64,000 nt of DNA from Saprospiraceae bacterium (GTDB lineage: Bacteria; Bacteroidota; Bacteroidia; Chitinophagales; Saprospiraceae): positions 1,152,501 through 1,216,500 of the forward strand of contig JADJYQ010000001.1 in NCBI GenBank assembly GCA_016719615.1, given 5' to 3'. The notes under the pieces were generated by a model. The model was not told the DNA's origin, ran no database searches, and was given only the letters and a program-made list of their open reading frames with translations. Of this stretch, positions 45,072 to 56,097 are shown one piece after another. Position 1 is the stretch's first letter. Every line of letters begins with the position of its first letter. The position numbers and the translations under genes are program-made.

Positions 45072-48000
45072 ATGAATAAAGTACTATTTGCATTTTTATC
45101 GATATTATTTTGCTTGAATTTAAATGCATCAGCTTATTGCAAGCATTTATTAACTGCGAATAGAGATGCTTTAAAAGATACTTCATTAGCTAAAAACTTT
45201 TTAATTGAAGCTAGTAAGTTGGGCAATTCCGGACAGCACCAATTGGCATTATTTAAATTAGATACTGCGGAATTATTTTTAGGAGAGGTTCTATCTTATT
45301 TTGATAGTTTGCTATATGCAAAAATATGCCAAGTTAAAGGGGATACTTATACAAGGATTCAAAATCTGGGTGAAGCCATGATGCTTCAGGAAAAAGCCTT
45401 AAAAATCAGAACTCATATTTCAAGGCCCATTAAGAGAGATATTGCTGAATCCTGGTATTCAATTTCAAATATTTATTTACAAAGCAGAAAAATCGATGAG
45501 GCAAAAAATAGTTTTAATAAAGCGATTAATTATTATTATGAATCTGATGAATTGGATTCGGTAAAAATTGCAAATTGTTGGTTGGGATTAGGCAGGGTTT
45601 TGCGGCAACAGGATAGTTTTTATACTGCAAAAGTGCACTTTAAGAAAGGAAGTGAATTTTTGAATGCGAAAAATTCAAACGCACATTGGAGTAGGGTTTC
45701 ATTGAATTTTTCTTATGCGGAATGTTGCATATTTTCAGGCGACATGTTACTTGCTGATACTTTGTTAATGGAAGCGCAATTAATTCTTTCGAAATTTGAA
45801 GAAAGACAGTGGATACTTGAGGCACAAATATTCAGTTGTAAGGCATTGCTTGAATCCCAAAGATGTAATTATGATTTAGCAATTAAGTATTCTTTAGAAG
45901 GATTAAATATTTATAAGACATTAATACCACCTAATAGCCCTTTGATGGTGCCATTCTATGTTTCTTTAGGGGCATTATATTTTATAAAAGATGATAGCCC
46001 GAAAGCCAAAGAATATTTGGAGAAAGGCATTGAATTGAGTGGAAATTCAACGCAGCCTAACGATTTAATTGCTAAGGCACAATGTACAATAAACTTGGCC
46101 GGATTATTCGCGGAAAGACAGGAGCACGAAAAGGCAATTGCTGCGATACAACAAGCATTAACATATTTAAGCACCTTAAATATGTTAAACACCAATTAGC
46201 CGGCAAAATGTATATTAATCTGGCTATTGAATATAAGAACAGTAAGCAATATGGAAATGCGCTGACTTTTTACAATAAGGCGGACAGTATATTTAAAAAT
46301 TTGAATATTAATGATTTTATGAGCTTGATCTCATTGCGCACTAATAAAGGATTGCTGTATGTCGAAATGGGAAGCTACAATGATGCAATTATTTCAATTC
46401 AGTCGGGTATTGATTTATTCGCCAATGGAGAAACATTAAGTAATTACGAGGAGTTAGGAAAGGCGTATTATCAGCTTGGTAGAGTTTATTTCAAAACCCG
46501 AAACTATCAGATGGCATTGTCTAATTATGAACTTGGTTACACTTGTTCAATTAAAGTTTTTGATAGAGGTCATTCAATACCGGCAATTATTTATGCTGCC
46601 ATAATTGAAGTAAAAGGGGCTCTGGGTGAGTTTAATACAGCAGAACCCATGATTGATACAGTGTTAGCACACTTTAATTATTCCGGAACAAGTAATGTAG
46701 ACTTATATAAAATAGAAAATTTACCAAAATTAGTTGATGTTCTGATTGTAAAAGGTAGTTTTTACCGCGATTGGTATAATCATTCTGGGAGTATGTTGCA
46801 TCTTCAATTAAGTAATTCTACGTTTATCGAAGCCATGGAGATATTGGAGTGGCATAAAAGAGTTATAAAGTCGCTTAAATCCAAAGTTGTGTTTGCAGAT
46901 AAATATTACCATATTTATGAAAACGTCATTCGAACTTATGATTTAATGAAAGAGCGGGAAGGCTATTACAAAGCCTTTGAAGTGGCAGAAAGAAGCAGAT
47001 TGCAAACATTGCGCGAAACATTTTTGCATATAGAAGCTTTGAAATTTGCAAATGTTCCGGAAGAATTAATAAACGAGGAAGAAAAACTGCGATTGGAGAT
47101 ACTTTCTTTGGAGATAGGGAAACATGATTTATTAAGTAAATCAAATGAAACAAACAAGCAATGGATAAATAACAAAATCATCGAACGATACAGTGCATTG
47201 GAAAGGCAGGAAAAGTTTTACCAACTGCTTGAAAAAGAATATCCTGAATACTATAAAGCTAAGTATGAAAAGTCAAAATTAGAAGTGAGGGATATTCAAA
47301 AAGTTTTATTGGAGAAGCAGACATTAATTCAATATTTTGTCGGAGATAGTTCCATTTACATTTTTGTAATCAATAAAATGGATTTTGAAGTATTTGCGAT
47401 TCCTAACGATTTTCGTATGGTCGAGCATATTCAGACATTGTTAGATGGAATCATTTTGAAGGGAAAGGATACAACATCCCATGTTATTTACGCTGGATTT
47501 GAAAGTTTTATTAAAGCATCAGAATTTTTGTATTCTAAACTTATCTTGCCAATTGAACACAAATTGCACGAGGCTTTAATTATTGTTCCTGATCGCGAAT
47601 TAGGGTATATTCCATTTGATGCCTTAATTAAGAGAAAGTCTCATAATGGAAACATTACATTCGATTTGGAATATTTAATAGCTGGTAAATCCATTTGCTA
47701 CGCATTGTCATCAAACCTTTATTACCATAGTAAAATTAAGGATAAGGAGAAATCAAAGTTTAAACTAAGTTGTCTTGCAATGGCACCTTTTGTAAGCGAT
47801 TTTAATTTGTTAAATAACAGTGCTATTTCAGATTTTTCATCTTTGGCATATTCCGGTAAAGAGGCCAATGCATTTATGAATGCAATTGGGAGTGGGCTTT
47901 TAGCGTTCGATACTTTGGCATCTACAAATTTATTTTTTGATAATGTTCAAAAGCACGATATCGTTCTTTTGAGTACGCACGGGAAGGCTGATCTCAGTTA

Positions 48001-48385
48001 TGGCGACTACTCATATCTTGCTTTTTCAGACAGAGTATTATATGTACGCGAGTTATTTGGAATCAATTTAAAGAATGATTTGTTTGTCCTGAGTGCATGC
48101 GAGACAGCTTTAGGCGGACTTCATAAAGGTGAAGGTATGATAGGTTTAAATTACGCTTTTGCATTATCGGGGGTACACAATGTCTGCTCCACATTATGGA
48201 AAGTAAATGACAAGGCTATGTTTGATCTGAGTAGTAAGTTTATTCAAAATTCATATAATTCTGGGCAATCAATTGGAAATAAGGCGAAAGCTTTACAAGA
48301 GGCAAAACTTGCGCTATTAGGCAATAAGTCCACTTCTCATCCATTTTACTGGGCTTCGATGGTTGGATATGGCAATATGGATTGA
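45072..48385 (+). CDS. Exported TPR-CHAT (caspase-fold) protein, paralogue 2, one frameshift
   Basis: Paralogue of the protein at 37900-41232. It begins with a signal peptide (MNKVLFAFLSILFCLNLNASA), followed by TPR repeats to about residue 600, and ends with the CHAT domain with catalytic His (LLSTHGKAD, codon 47978-47980) and Cys (LSACETALG, codon 48098-48100) and the same GEGMIGLNYAFALSG and CSTLWKVND segments. One missing base near 46172-46180 splits the TPR region (AIQQALTYLSTL, then KYVKHQLAGKMYINLAIEY); restored length is about 1104 residues, close to the 1110 of paralogue 1. Codon use is AT-richer than in the other copy. It is followed by PorP/SprF after 89 bp. Confidence 0.85.
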
Positions 48386-48474
48386 TATGAAATTACACAT
48401 TGTAAAATTATTCCTCTTTGGATGTTGACAATTGTTCACTTAAAACTATTATAAAGTAATTGAAAGGTTTATAA

Positions 48475-49656
48475 ATGAATATGGTAAAGTTTAAATTACT
48501 TCAAATTGTTCTGATCCTATGCTTGACTCAGGGATATGTTCTAAATGCTCAAGATCCTTTTTATACCCACTTTTTGGGCAATGAGAGCAGGTTCAACCCT
48601 GCATTTACCGGGTTTAAGGGTTCCACTAATGTTAATTTAAAATATAAATCACAATGGAACCAATATGGTAAAGCTGGTTTTCATACAGGGTCCTTCTATT
48701 TTGAGGAAAGTATGCCATGTAGTTATTTTGATTATGGTTTAAATCTGGATTGGGACCAGGAAGGCGAAGGGTTTTTGACTACCTATACAGCTGGATTAAG
48801 AGGTTCAGGCGCTATCCCTTTCGAGATTGGACAGTCTCATCACAATATCAAAGTGGGTGTTGGATTGCAATGGTCTCTGAAGACCATTGAATACAGCAAA
48901 TTGGTTTTTTCTGATGAATTGGATGCGAAATACGGTTTTAAGGACGAATTTGGTAATGATTTAAAATCCGGATTCTTACCACCAAACGGTGGACGATCAC
49001 TTTGGTTTTTTACGCCTACAATTGGCTTCGTACACCAAGTCTTATTTAATAAGGACAGTAAGAGAGGATTTAATATGACATATGGCTTTGCTATGCACAA
49101 TTTTTATTCTTTAGGAAACTCTAGTGTTACCGGGGGCTCTGAATCCATTCTTGGGCAGGAAACGAAAATCCCAAGCCGATATAATTTTCTCTTAAGTTCT
49201 GAATTTATAATGGTCAATCTCAAAAGGTCTTTTGTTAGTTTAAAACCAATGGTATTATACCAAAAGCAACAAAACTTAAAATATTGGGAGGCGGGTGCAC
49301 GGCTTTCTCTGAATCGTCAGGCAGCAATCGGTTTCAGTTATCACTTCAATGGCCAGGCAAAATCCGGTTGGAATACGGATTGGTTTACCGTGAGCCTTGA
49401 GTTGGCTAAATTTATTAATAAAGATAGTCAGATCGCGATTGGACTGGCCTATTCAGATAACATTTCCGGTATTCGCAATTATCTAGGTGCAACGTATGAG
49501 TTGACCTTTGCAATTCATTTTGCATCAAGCCCTTCGTGTAAACTGGCTGGCAAGGGAGATGAAGTGCCATATAGCAGTGATGTAAAATGTGAAATCAATT
49601 CTATTTCTCCATCTAAAAGAAAATTGTATGAGAATATTTGGTACCAAGCAAAGTAA
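48475..49656 (+). CDS. PorP/SprF family type IX secretion membrane protein
   Basis: Outer membrane barrel of the PorP/SprF family, which serves export and surface attachment of T9SS cargo. The 393-residue protein has a signal peptide (LIL to LNAQ) and the family start DPFYTHFLGNESRFNPAFTG, then GGRSLWFFTPTIGF and a beta-barrel to ITYELTFAIHF-like strands. Its partner overlaps by 29 bases: a giant protein with gliding-motility type C-terminus, the usual cargo pair. Paralogues normally match one cargo each. Confidence 0.92.
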   Translation: MNMVKFKLLQIVLILCLTQGYVLNAQDPFYTHFLGNESRFNPAFTGFKGSTNVNLKYKSQWNQYGKAGFHTGSFYFEESMPCSYFDYGLNLDWDQEGEGFLTTYTAGLRGSGAIPFEIGQSHHNIKVGVGLQWSLKTIEYSKLVFSDELDAKYGFKDEFGNDLKSGFLPPNGGRSLWFFTPTIGFVHQVLFNKDSKRGFNMTYGFAMHNFYSLGNSSVTGGSESILGQETKIPSRYNFLLSSEFIMVNLKRSFVSLKPMVLYQKQQNLKYWEAGARLSLNRQAAIGFSYHFNGQAKSGWNTDWFTVSLELAKFINKDSQIAIGLAYSDNISGIRNYLGATYELTFAIHFASSPSCKLAGKGDEVPYSSDVKCEINSISPSKRKLYENIWYQAK

Positions 49657-52600
49657 AGCAAGATTAATTAATTTATTTTTATTGTCATTATCAATGCTTA
49701 TATGCAATTTTACTTATGCACAAAATAAGTGTCCTTTTCCTATAGATAAATGTGGCGTAGGAAATAAGAACCCTTCAATGAAAATTGAAGGAGGCATTGC
49801 ATTCTGTGAAGGTCGAATTATTACTCTTACTAACACTACAGACCCGTCTTTAGGATTTAGTGAATTTATTGTAGATTGGGGTGATGGATCTCCTATTGAA
49901 ATTAAGAATGACTATAGCTCATTTTCTCATACTTATAATATTCCGGATTCGAATCTTTGTAAATACATTAATGGTGTCATTACTATTACATTGGAATTTA
50001 CAGGTATTAAATATTGCACTGAAGGAATAAGTTGCCAGCCTAGTACAATAAAATTTGGTTTAATGTTAAGGCCTAAAGCAATTGCTGATTTTCCTAAAAC
50101 TGTGTGTATAAATAGTGATGTATTATTTAGTCATAAAAGTTGTAATGAGACAGAAATATTATGGCAATTCCATGATGGAACATCATCAACTGCTAATAAT
50201 TTTACAAAAATGTTTCCAAATTCAGGTAATTATTTAGTTACATTAATTGCGACAAACGAATGTGGATCTGATAAGGTAAATGAGTTAATATCAGTGCTTG
50301 ATTTTCCCCGTGCAAATTTTACATTTTCCAGTATGCCGCAAAACAGCTGTGACACGACTTGTGTTACTTTTATCAATAGTTCCAATGTTTGGACAACTTC
50401 ATCAGAATGGATTATAACTCCTAATGACACTAACAAATGGCGTTTTACGGATACTTTGATGAATAACTTTAGTAGGGATATTAAAATAAATTTTTATCAA
50501 AAGGGAACTTTTACAATAGAACTCCGAGCAAAGAATGTTTGTGGCGACCATGTCTTTAAGGACACAATAGTTATTTATGAAAGTCCAAAGATAAGTATGA
50601 TAGCGCCTAATCCGTCTTGTGATAGCATTGTGATCAATCCGGCAATTTTACAGTTTGTGTCTTCAGGGGATATTACAAGTTATGCATGGCTCTTTGAAAA
50701 TGGTACGCCATCTTCTTCAAATCAAAGATTATTTCAGCCTGTAAAATTTTATAAATCGGGAAATATTACCCTTCAAATTACCAGCCCATGTGGCGATACC
50801 AGCATCACAGTTGCAGTCAATGTAGCGAATACTGATCCCATAGATTTGTCCAAGATACCGGACACCATTTGTCTAAGCAATAATACTGTTACTTTAATTG
50901 GAAATCCGGTAGGTGGGTGGTGGAGTGGTAATGGAATAGATTCCGCAGGCAATATTGATTTGAGTCAGCTGTCTTCGGGAAGGAAAATCTACACCTATCA
51001 TATTGGTACCGCAGACTGTCCGAAAGAAGCAAATAAGAACATTCTATTTACAGGATCGCCCCTCATTTTTTTATGGCGGCAAGATACCGTTTGCAATTCT
51101 TTAAATTATACTCCTCAAGTAACTTACACTAACAATAGCGTCATTCGAAACTACCAGTGGGATTTTCAGGGAGGTAATCCAAATTCATCTACTCTGCGAA
51201 ATCCATCGGACATCATTTTTGATAAGGTTGGGACTTATATCATTTCATGCAAAATTTTCAGTGTTTGCGGAGATTACACCGTTTATGACACTATTGTTGT
51301 TGAGGATTTGCCTATAGTGCAGATTGATACCCTGTCTGGTCTAGTCTGTTCGAGCACAGATTCTTTTGATTTAGTAGCATTTCCACCAGGTGGTAAATGG
51401 TCAGGTCAAGGTATCATGGATTCCAATAAAGGAACATTCAATCCATCCCTTGTTGCGCCCAATCAATTTCACACCGTCTATTATGTACTTGATAAGTCAA
51501 AAGGATGCATAGGTAGGGATTCAATTGATATTTATGTACAAGCTGCTGAAAATTTGACAATACAAACAGATACATTTTGCTCCAATGATTTGCCTAAACA
51601 ATTATTCGCATCTCAGCCTGGTGGCGATTGGAGCGGACAGGGTATAAGTGATCCGATTTTGGGAATTTTTGATCCTTCACAAGTTTTGCCTGGGTTTAAT
51701 CAGGTGACATACCAGTGGAAAGATTCCCGATCATGTAATATCAGAAAGTCTGCTTTGATTAAGGTTGATAAACTACCAATTGTTAGTTTATCCGATACCA
51801 TTCAATTATGCATTGCAGATAAGGATTTGGATCTTTCTCAAATTTCAAAATTGAATGTGGACTCTCTTGGAGGTATCCTTCAATGGTCCGGGCCAGGCGT
51901 GGTAGGTTCGTTTTTTAATTCGGTTTCTCAAAGCTTGAATCCCGGATTTTACCCGATATATTTGAGTTACCAAAGAAATGAATGTTTCGTTCAGGATTCT
52001 TTCATCATTCAATTAATCGATAAGCCTGCATTAAATTTGCCGCGGAACGATACCGTATGTATCTCCAATCAGTTTTATTTCTTAGTTGCCCAGCCTCAGG
52101 GAGGAAGATGGTCCGGACCAGGAATAGATCCAATCACTGGGGTTGTTAATTTGACGATTGCAAAAGGAGGGCAACATACTTATAACTATTTATATGATCT
52201 TGGGCCCGAGTGTTTATTATCAGATTCAGTTACCCTTGATATAATTGACTTGGGAAAAATTGTGAATGCGGGTACAGATACGAGTATATGTGAAGGCATT
52301 CAACTATTTATATTAAGTCTAGCCAATCCTACGGGCGGTTACTGGACAGGCACTGGCATTATTGATAGCTTGCAAGGTATTATAGATGTGAAGATGCTCG
52401 ACACAAGTACAATTTATGTTTACCGCTATAACTTCAATAGTAATTTGGCTGATTCGTGTAGCTATTTTGATGAATTGAATTTTGTTGTGCATCCAAAGCC
52501 ACAAGCCCTGTTTAGTTTGGATGGCAGACCATGTATCAATAATGAATTTACATTAATAAATAATTCTTCAAATGCTGTTCGATATGTTTGGGATTTTGGA

Positions 52601-55504
52601 GAAGGAACTACGAGTCAATCCAACAGTCCGAAAATGACATATCTACAAAAGGGAACCTATCAAATTGAATTGATTGTGCATTCAGTTTATTCCTGCATGG
52701 ATACGGCTATTTTTAATGTAAATGTCATATCTGCACCTTTTGGTCATTTTAGTGTTGATTCAAGTACCGGATGTGCACCATTCGCTTTGTTTGTTAAAGA
52801 TTCAAGTGATGGTGATTTTATTACGAAATGCTGGTTTATTAACGGGGATACCATTAATGGTAATTTTCCAAACCCATATCTTTTAGATGGCAATACTCAG
52901 GATAGTGTTTATTTTATTGAATTGAATGTAAAAAACCTTTGCGACACGATTTCAGTAATTGATTCAGTGACCATATTGGCATATCCTCGTGTCGACTTTG
53001 GGATAACTCAGGATGAAGGTTGTTCGCCATCGAAAATAGAATTTTCTAACATTACAAAAGGTAAAGCTACCGATTATGATTGGGATCTTGGAAATGGATT
53101 TGTTTCAAAAGACTCTGTACCTCCAGCCCAATATTATTCTACAATTGATGATACGACGATCACAACATACACGATTCGGTTGATTGCAAAGAATCGCTGT
53201 GGAATGGATACACTGGCGAAAAGTATTATAGTGAAACCTGCTAACGTCCATGCATTTATTGAATTAGATACGCTTGAAGCTTGCCAGCCGTTTTTATTTA
53301 GTCCAAAAAGTAAGAGTACGCCTGGTTCCACATTGTATTGGGAAATTACTAATTCATTGAATCAAGTAGTGCACAATAGCAATCTCGTTCAACCGTCATT
53401 TCTCTTGGTTGATACGGGTCTGCATAAAATTATTTTAAATGCAAAAATATGCGGTCAGGATACTGATGTAGCATTTGTAAGAGTTTTACCAGCTCCAATG
53501 GTGAAGTTTTCTCACCAACGATCAGTTTGTCAATTTAGTGAACTAAATTTCTTAAACCTTTCTGATTCAAGTGCCAGTTATTTTTGGGATTTTGGAGATG
53601 GTAATACCAGCACTTTTCCCAATCCAAAACATATTTACGATTCTGCGGGTACATATATAATAAAATTGACCGTTTTTTCAAAGTTGGATAATTGTCCTGC
53701 TGTCGATTCCAGTCTGGTGCAGGTTTTTGGAAAACCAACTGTTAGCATCACAGCTGATTCTATTAATGGCTGCTACCCATTCTCGGTCAAATTTAATAGC
53801 TTGGCCAGTGGTGCCGGCAGTTTATTGTATAACTGGGATTTTTCTGATGGTAGCTCCCATAGTTTTGATCAGAGTCCTCTGCATTTATTTGATAAGCCGG
53901 GGAGTTATCAAGTTCGACTCGTTGTGTCAGACTCCTTGCAGTGTTTTTCGGATACTGCCTTTATCAACGTTTGGGCCTATAATCGGCCTAATGGCGATTT
54001 TATTTTTGACAAAGTAAAATATTGTGCAAGACATGATTCAATTCATATAACCAACATTTCTTCCCAAGATGCTGTTCGCTTTGATTGGGATATAAACGGA
54101 GTAAATTATGTGACAAAGCACGTCAATTTAAAAAGTGATACGGCAGGCTATATCTTCATTCAATTGATTAGTCAAAATATTTATTCTTGTTCGGATACGA
54201 TATCTAAAAGAATTCAAGTTTTGGAGTCACCGATTGCACAATTTCAACCAGATACCAATTCGGGCTGTGAAGATTTGGCAATTAATTTTCAAAATCAAAG
54301 CCAGTATGGAACTTATTTTGAATGGTATTTCGGTGATGGCTCTTCATCAACGGATTCAGATCCTGTTTACAAATTTGAAGAATCGGGTAGTTTTGCAACA
54401 AAGTTGAAAGTTTCCAACTTAAATGGATGTCCATCTGATAGCTCGATTGTTCAAATAAGCGTATTCCCAAGGCCACAAGCAAAATTTGTTTTTACTAAAC
54501 TAAAATTCTGTGGAGCACCGTCCGAAGTCCAGTTTTTAGACCAAAGTTTAGGTGGACTTGATTATGATTGGGATTTTGGAGACGGTTCACGTTCTGATCA
54601 AAAATCGCCATTACATGAGTTCATGGCTGGGGGGTATTATCCTGTTCGGCTGATTGTAAATAACCAATACTTATGTGCTGATACATTGGTTCTCCCAATT
54701 GAAATTTATGATCAACCAGTTTCTGATTTTACAATATCCCCACACAAGGGTTGCGAAGATTTGGAAGTTCAATTAAATAATCTATCGAATTTTTCAAACA
54801 AATCTATTTGGGAAATTGAAACGATTGGAATATTAGAAGATACTTCGCCATCTGTGATCTTTACAAATCCAGGGGTTTATAGTGTGCGACTGATTTCTAT
54901 ATTTAATGACATTTGCAAAGATACTTTGGAATTAAAGGATGTTATAAAAGTATATCAAAGTCCAAAAGCTGATTTTACTTGCATAGCTGATTATAATGCG
55001 TCTATTATTGGTGATGTAATGTTCAAAAATCTTTCATTGAACGCTGACCGTTATTCGTGGAATTTTGGTGACGGCGAATTTTCATCTGAAAAAGATCCAG
55101 TGCATGAGTACGACAAGAATAGAACAATCTTCGCTTATTTAATTGCATTTAATGACAATATGGGCGAATATACCTGTATTGATACTTTTGGAAAGCAAGT
55201 AGACCCTGAGTGGATTACAACCTTTTTTGCACCTAATGCTTTCACTCCGGACTATGGTATAGGTTACAATGTATTTAAACCGGTCGGAATAGGATTGAAG
55301 GAGTATGAATTGAGTATATACTCGCCTTGGGGCGAACAAGTGTGGTATACAACGTCCATAGAAAATGAGCAACCAAAGGAATTCTGGGATGGTGTATATA
55401 AGAACGATATTGTACCGCAGGGAACTTATGTTTGGATTGCTAAAATAAAATTTGTAAATTTAACGGAAAGAATTTTTAAAGGAACTGTAACTGTTATTCG
55501 ATAA
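49628..55504 (+). CDS. Giant PKD-repeat surface protein with gliding-motility-type (type B) C-terminal domain
   Basis: A 1958-residue secreted protein. The ATG at 49628 lies inside the end of porP/sprF and gives a signal peptide (INLFLLSLSMLICNFTYA). The body holds at least ten PKD-like Ig domains with the WDFGDG signature (YFWDFGDGNTS, YNWDFSDGSS, YDWDFGDGSRS, YSWNFGDGEFS), and between residues about 420 and 950 six copies of another module marked GG-x-WSG-x-GI (GGWWSGNGI, GGKWSGQGI, GGDWSGQGI, GGRWSGPGI, GGYWTGTGI and a weaker LQWSGPGV). The end, FFAPNAFTPDYG to EFWDGVYKNDIVPQGTYVW, is the CHU/gliding-motility C-terminal domain that directs type IX export. Likely an adhesive surface filament. 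Confidence 0.93.
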   Translation: MRIFGTKQSKARLINLFLLSLSMLICNFTYAQNKCPFPIDKCGVGNKNPSMKIEGGIAFCEGRIITLTNTTDPSLGFSEFIVDWGDGSPIEIKNDYSSFSHTYNIPDSNLCKYINGVITITLEFTGIKYCTEGISCQPSTIKFGLMLRPKAIADFPKTVCINSDVLFSHKSCNETEILWQFHDGTSSTANNFTKMFPNSGNYLVTLIATNECGSDKVNELISVLDFPRANFTFSSMPQNSCDTTCVTFINSSNVWTTSSEWIITPNDTNKWRFTDTLMNNFSRDIKINFYQKGTFTIELRAKNVCGDHVFKDTIVIYESPKISMIAPNPSCDSIVINPAILQFVSSGDITSYAWLFENGTPSSSNQRLFQPVKFYKSGNITLQITSPCGDTSITVAVNVANTDPIDLSKIPDTICLSNNTVTLIGNPVGGWWSGNGIDSAGNIDLSQLSSGRKIYTYHIGTADCPKEANKNILFTGSPLIFLWRQDTVCNSLNYTPQVTYTNNSVIRNYQWDFQGGNPNSSTLRNPSDIIFDKVGTYIISCKIFSVCGDYTVYDTIVVEDLPIVQIDTLSGLVCSSTDSFDLVAFPPGGKWSGQGIMDSNKGTFNPSLVAPNQFHTVYYVLDKSKGCIGRDSIDIYVQAAENLTIQTDTFCSNDLPKQLFASQPGGDWSGQGISDPILGIFDPSQVLPGFNQVTYQWKDSRSCNIRKSALIKVDKLPIVSLSDTIQLCIADKDLDLSQISKLNVDSLGGILQWSGPGVVGSFFNSVSQSLNPGFYPIYLSYQRNECFVQDSFIIQLIDKPALNLPRNDTVCISNQFYFLVAQPQGGRWSGPGIDPITGVVNLTIAKGGQHTYNYLYDLGPECLLSDSVTLDIIDLGKIVNAGTDTSICEGIQLFILSLANPTGGYWTGTGIIDSLQGIIDVKMLDTSTIYVYRYNFNSNLADSCSYFDELNFVVHPKPQALFSLDGRPCINNEFTLINNSSNAVRYVWDFGEGTTSQSNSPKMTYLQKGTYQIELIVHSVYSCMDTAIFNVNVISAPFGHFSVDSSTGCAPFALFVKDSSDGDFITKCWFINGDTINGNFPNPYLLDGNTQDSVYFIELNVKNLCDTISVIDSVTILAYPRVDFGITQDEGCSPSKIEFSNITKGKATDYDWDLGNGFVSKDSVPPAQYYSTIDDTTITTYTIRLIAKNRCGMDTLAKSIIVKPANVHAFIELDTLEACQPFLFSPKSKSTPGSTLYWEITNSLNQVVHNSNLVQPSFLLVDTGLHKIILNAKICGQDTDVAFVRVLPAPMVKFSHQRSVCQFSELNFLNLSDSSASYFWDFGDGNTSTFPNPKHIYDSAGTYIIKLTVFSKLDNCPAVDSSLVQVFGKPTVSITADSINGCYPFSVKFNSLASGAGSLLYNWDFSDGSSHSFDQSPLHLFDKPGSYQVRLVVSDSLQCFSDTAFINVWAYNRPNGDFIFDKVKYCARHDSIHITNISSQDAVRFDWDINGVNYVTKHVNLKSDTAGYIFIQLISQNIYSCSDTISKRIQVLESPIAQFQPDTNSGCEDLAINFQNQSQYGTYFEWYFGDGSSSTDSDPVYKFEESGSFATKLKVSNLNGCPSDSSIVQISVFPRPQAKFVFTKLKFCGAPSEVQFLDQSLGGLDYDWDFGDGSRSDQKSPLHEFMAGGYYPVRLIVNNQYLCADTLVLPIEIYDQPVSDFTISPHKGCEDLEVQLNNLSNFSNKSIWEIETIGILEDTSPSVIFTNPGVYSVRLISIFNDICKDTLELKDVIKVYQSPKADFTCIADYNASIIGDVMFKNLSLNADRYSWNFGDGEFSSEKDPVHEYDKNRTIFAYLIAFNDNMGEYTCIDTFGKQVDPEWITTFFAPNAFTPDYGIGYNVFKPVGIGLKEYELSIYSPWGEQVWYTTSIENEQPKEFWDGVYKNDIVPQGTYVWIAKIKFVNLTERIFKGTVTVIR

Positions 55505-55530
55505 TGATTAATTTTTGATAAAAATAAGTT

Positions 55531-56019
55531 ATGAACAAGATTAATTATAAAGTATCTACATTTACGCTCTTGTGCTTTTTTAGTAATCAATTTTTACTGT
55601 TTGGGCAAGTTTGGTCTGGTTCTGGTATCACTGAAACCAGTATGTATTGGATGTATCATGTAGAATTTTTGGAGAAATAAAGCTTGGGCTAACTGGATCA
55701 TTGTCTGATGCATTCATGAAGGGTAAAGGGCAAGCCACACATAAAGGCTTATTGATTTCAAGTGGTGTAATAATGGAAATTTCAAAAAGTAATATGAGCC
55801 TAAGGATCGACAGTATATTATTTAGTTTTAATTTGGTTCCAGGTACGATGATGTGTGACGTAAAGAAAAATATTAAATTGTCCTAATTTTTAACCTGGGG
55901 AACTTGCTACTGTTTGTACTGAATTAAAAGGGAAAAATGCAATTTCCATTAAATTGGGTCCAATGATATTTAAGGGGATAGGTAGTTCTTCGAAATTGCA
56001 TACGTTTTCTTGTTTATAA
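55531..56019 (+). pseudogene. Remnant of a small secreted protein gene, two frameshifts
   Basis: ATG at 55531 gives a signal peptide (TFTLLCFFSNQFLLFGQ) and 49 residues. After a break near 55620-55650 another frame reads QYVLDVSCRIFGEIKLGLTG to SFNLVPGTMMCDVKKNIKLS, and after a second break near 55886-55900 a third frame gives PGELATVCTELKGKNAISIKLG to a stop at 56017-56019. Together they look like one 160-residue beta-rich exported protein. No family recognised. Confidence 0.5.
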
Positions 56020-56097
56020 ATGTCTTAATTCAGGTTACTTTTAAAATTTTAAAAATTTGTGGCAGCAGTGAAAATAATCAAATTGTATTCATTAGGT

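Noticed and set aside
36225..48385. CRISPR type III-E (gRAMP-CHAT) or other defence locus
   Set aside because: No cas gene, repeat array, nuclease or DNA-modifying gene; the CHAT proteins carry signal peptides, so export is more likely than intracellular defence.
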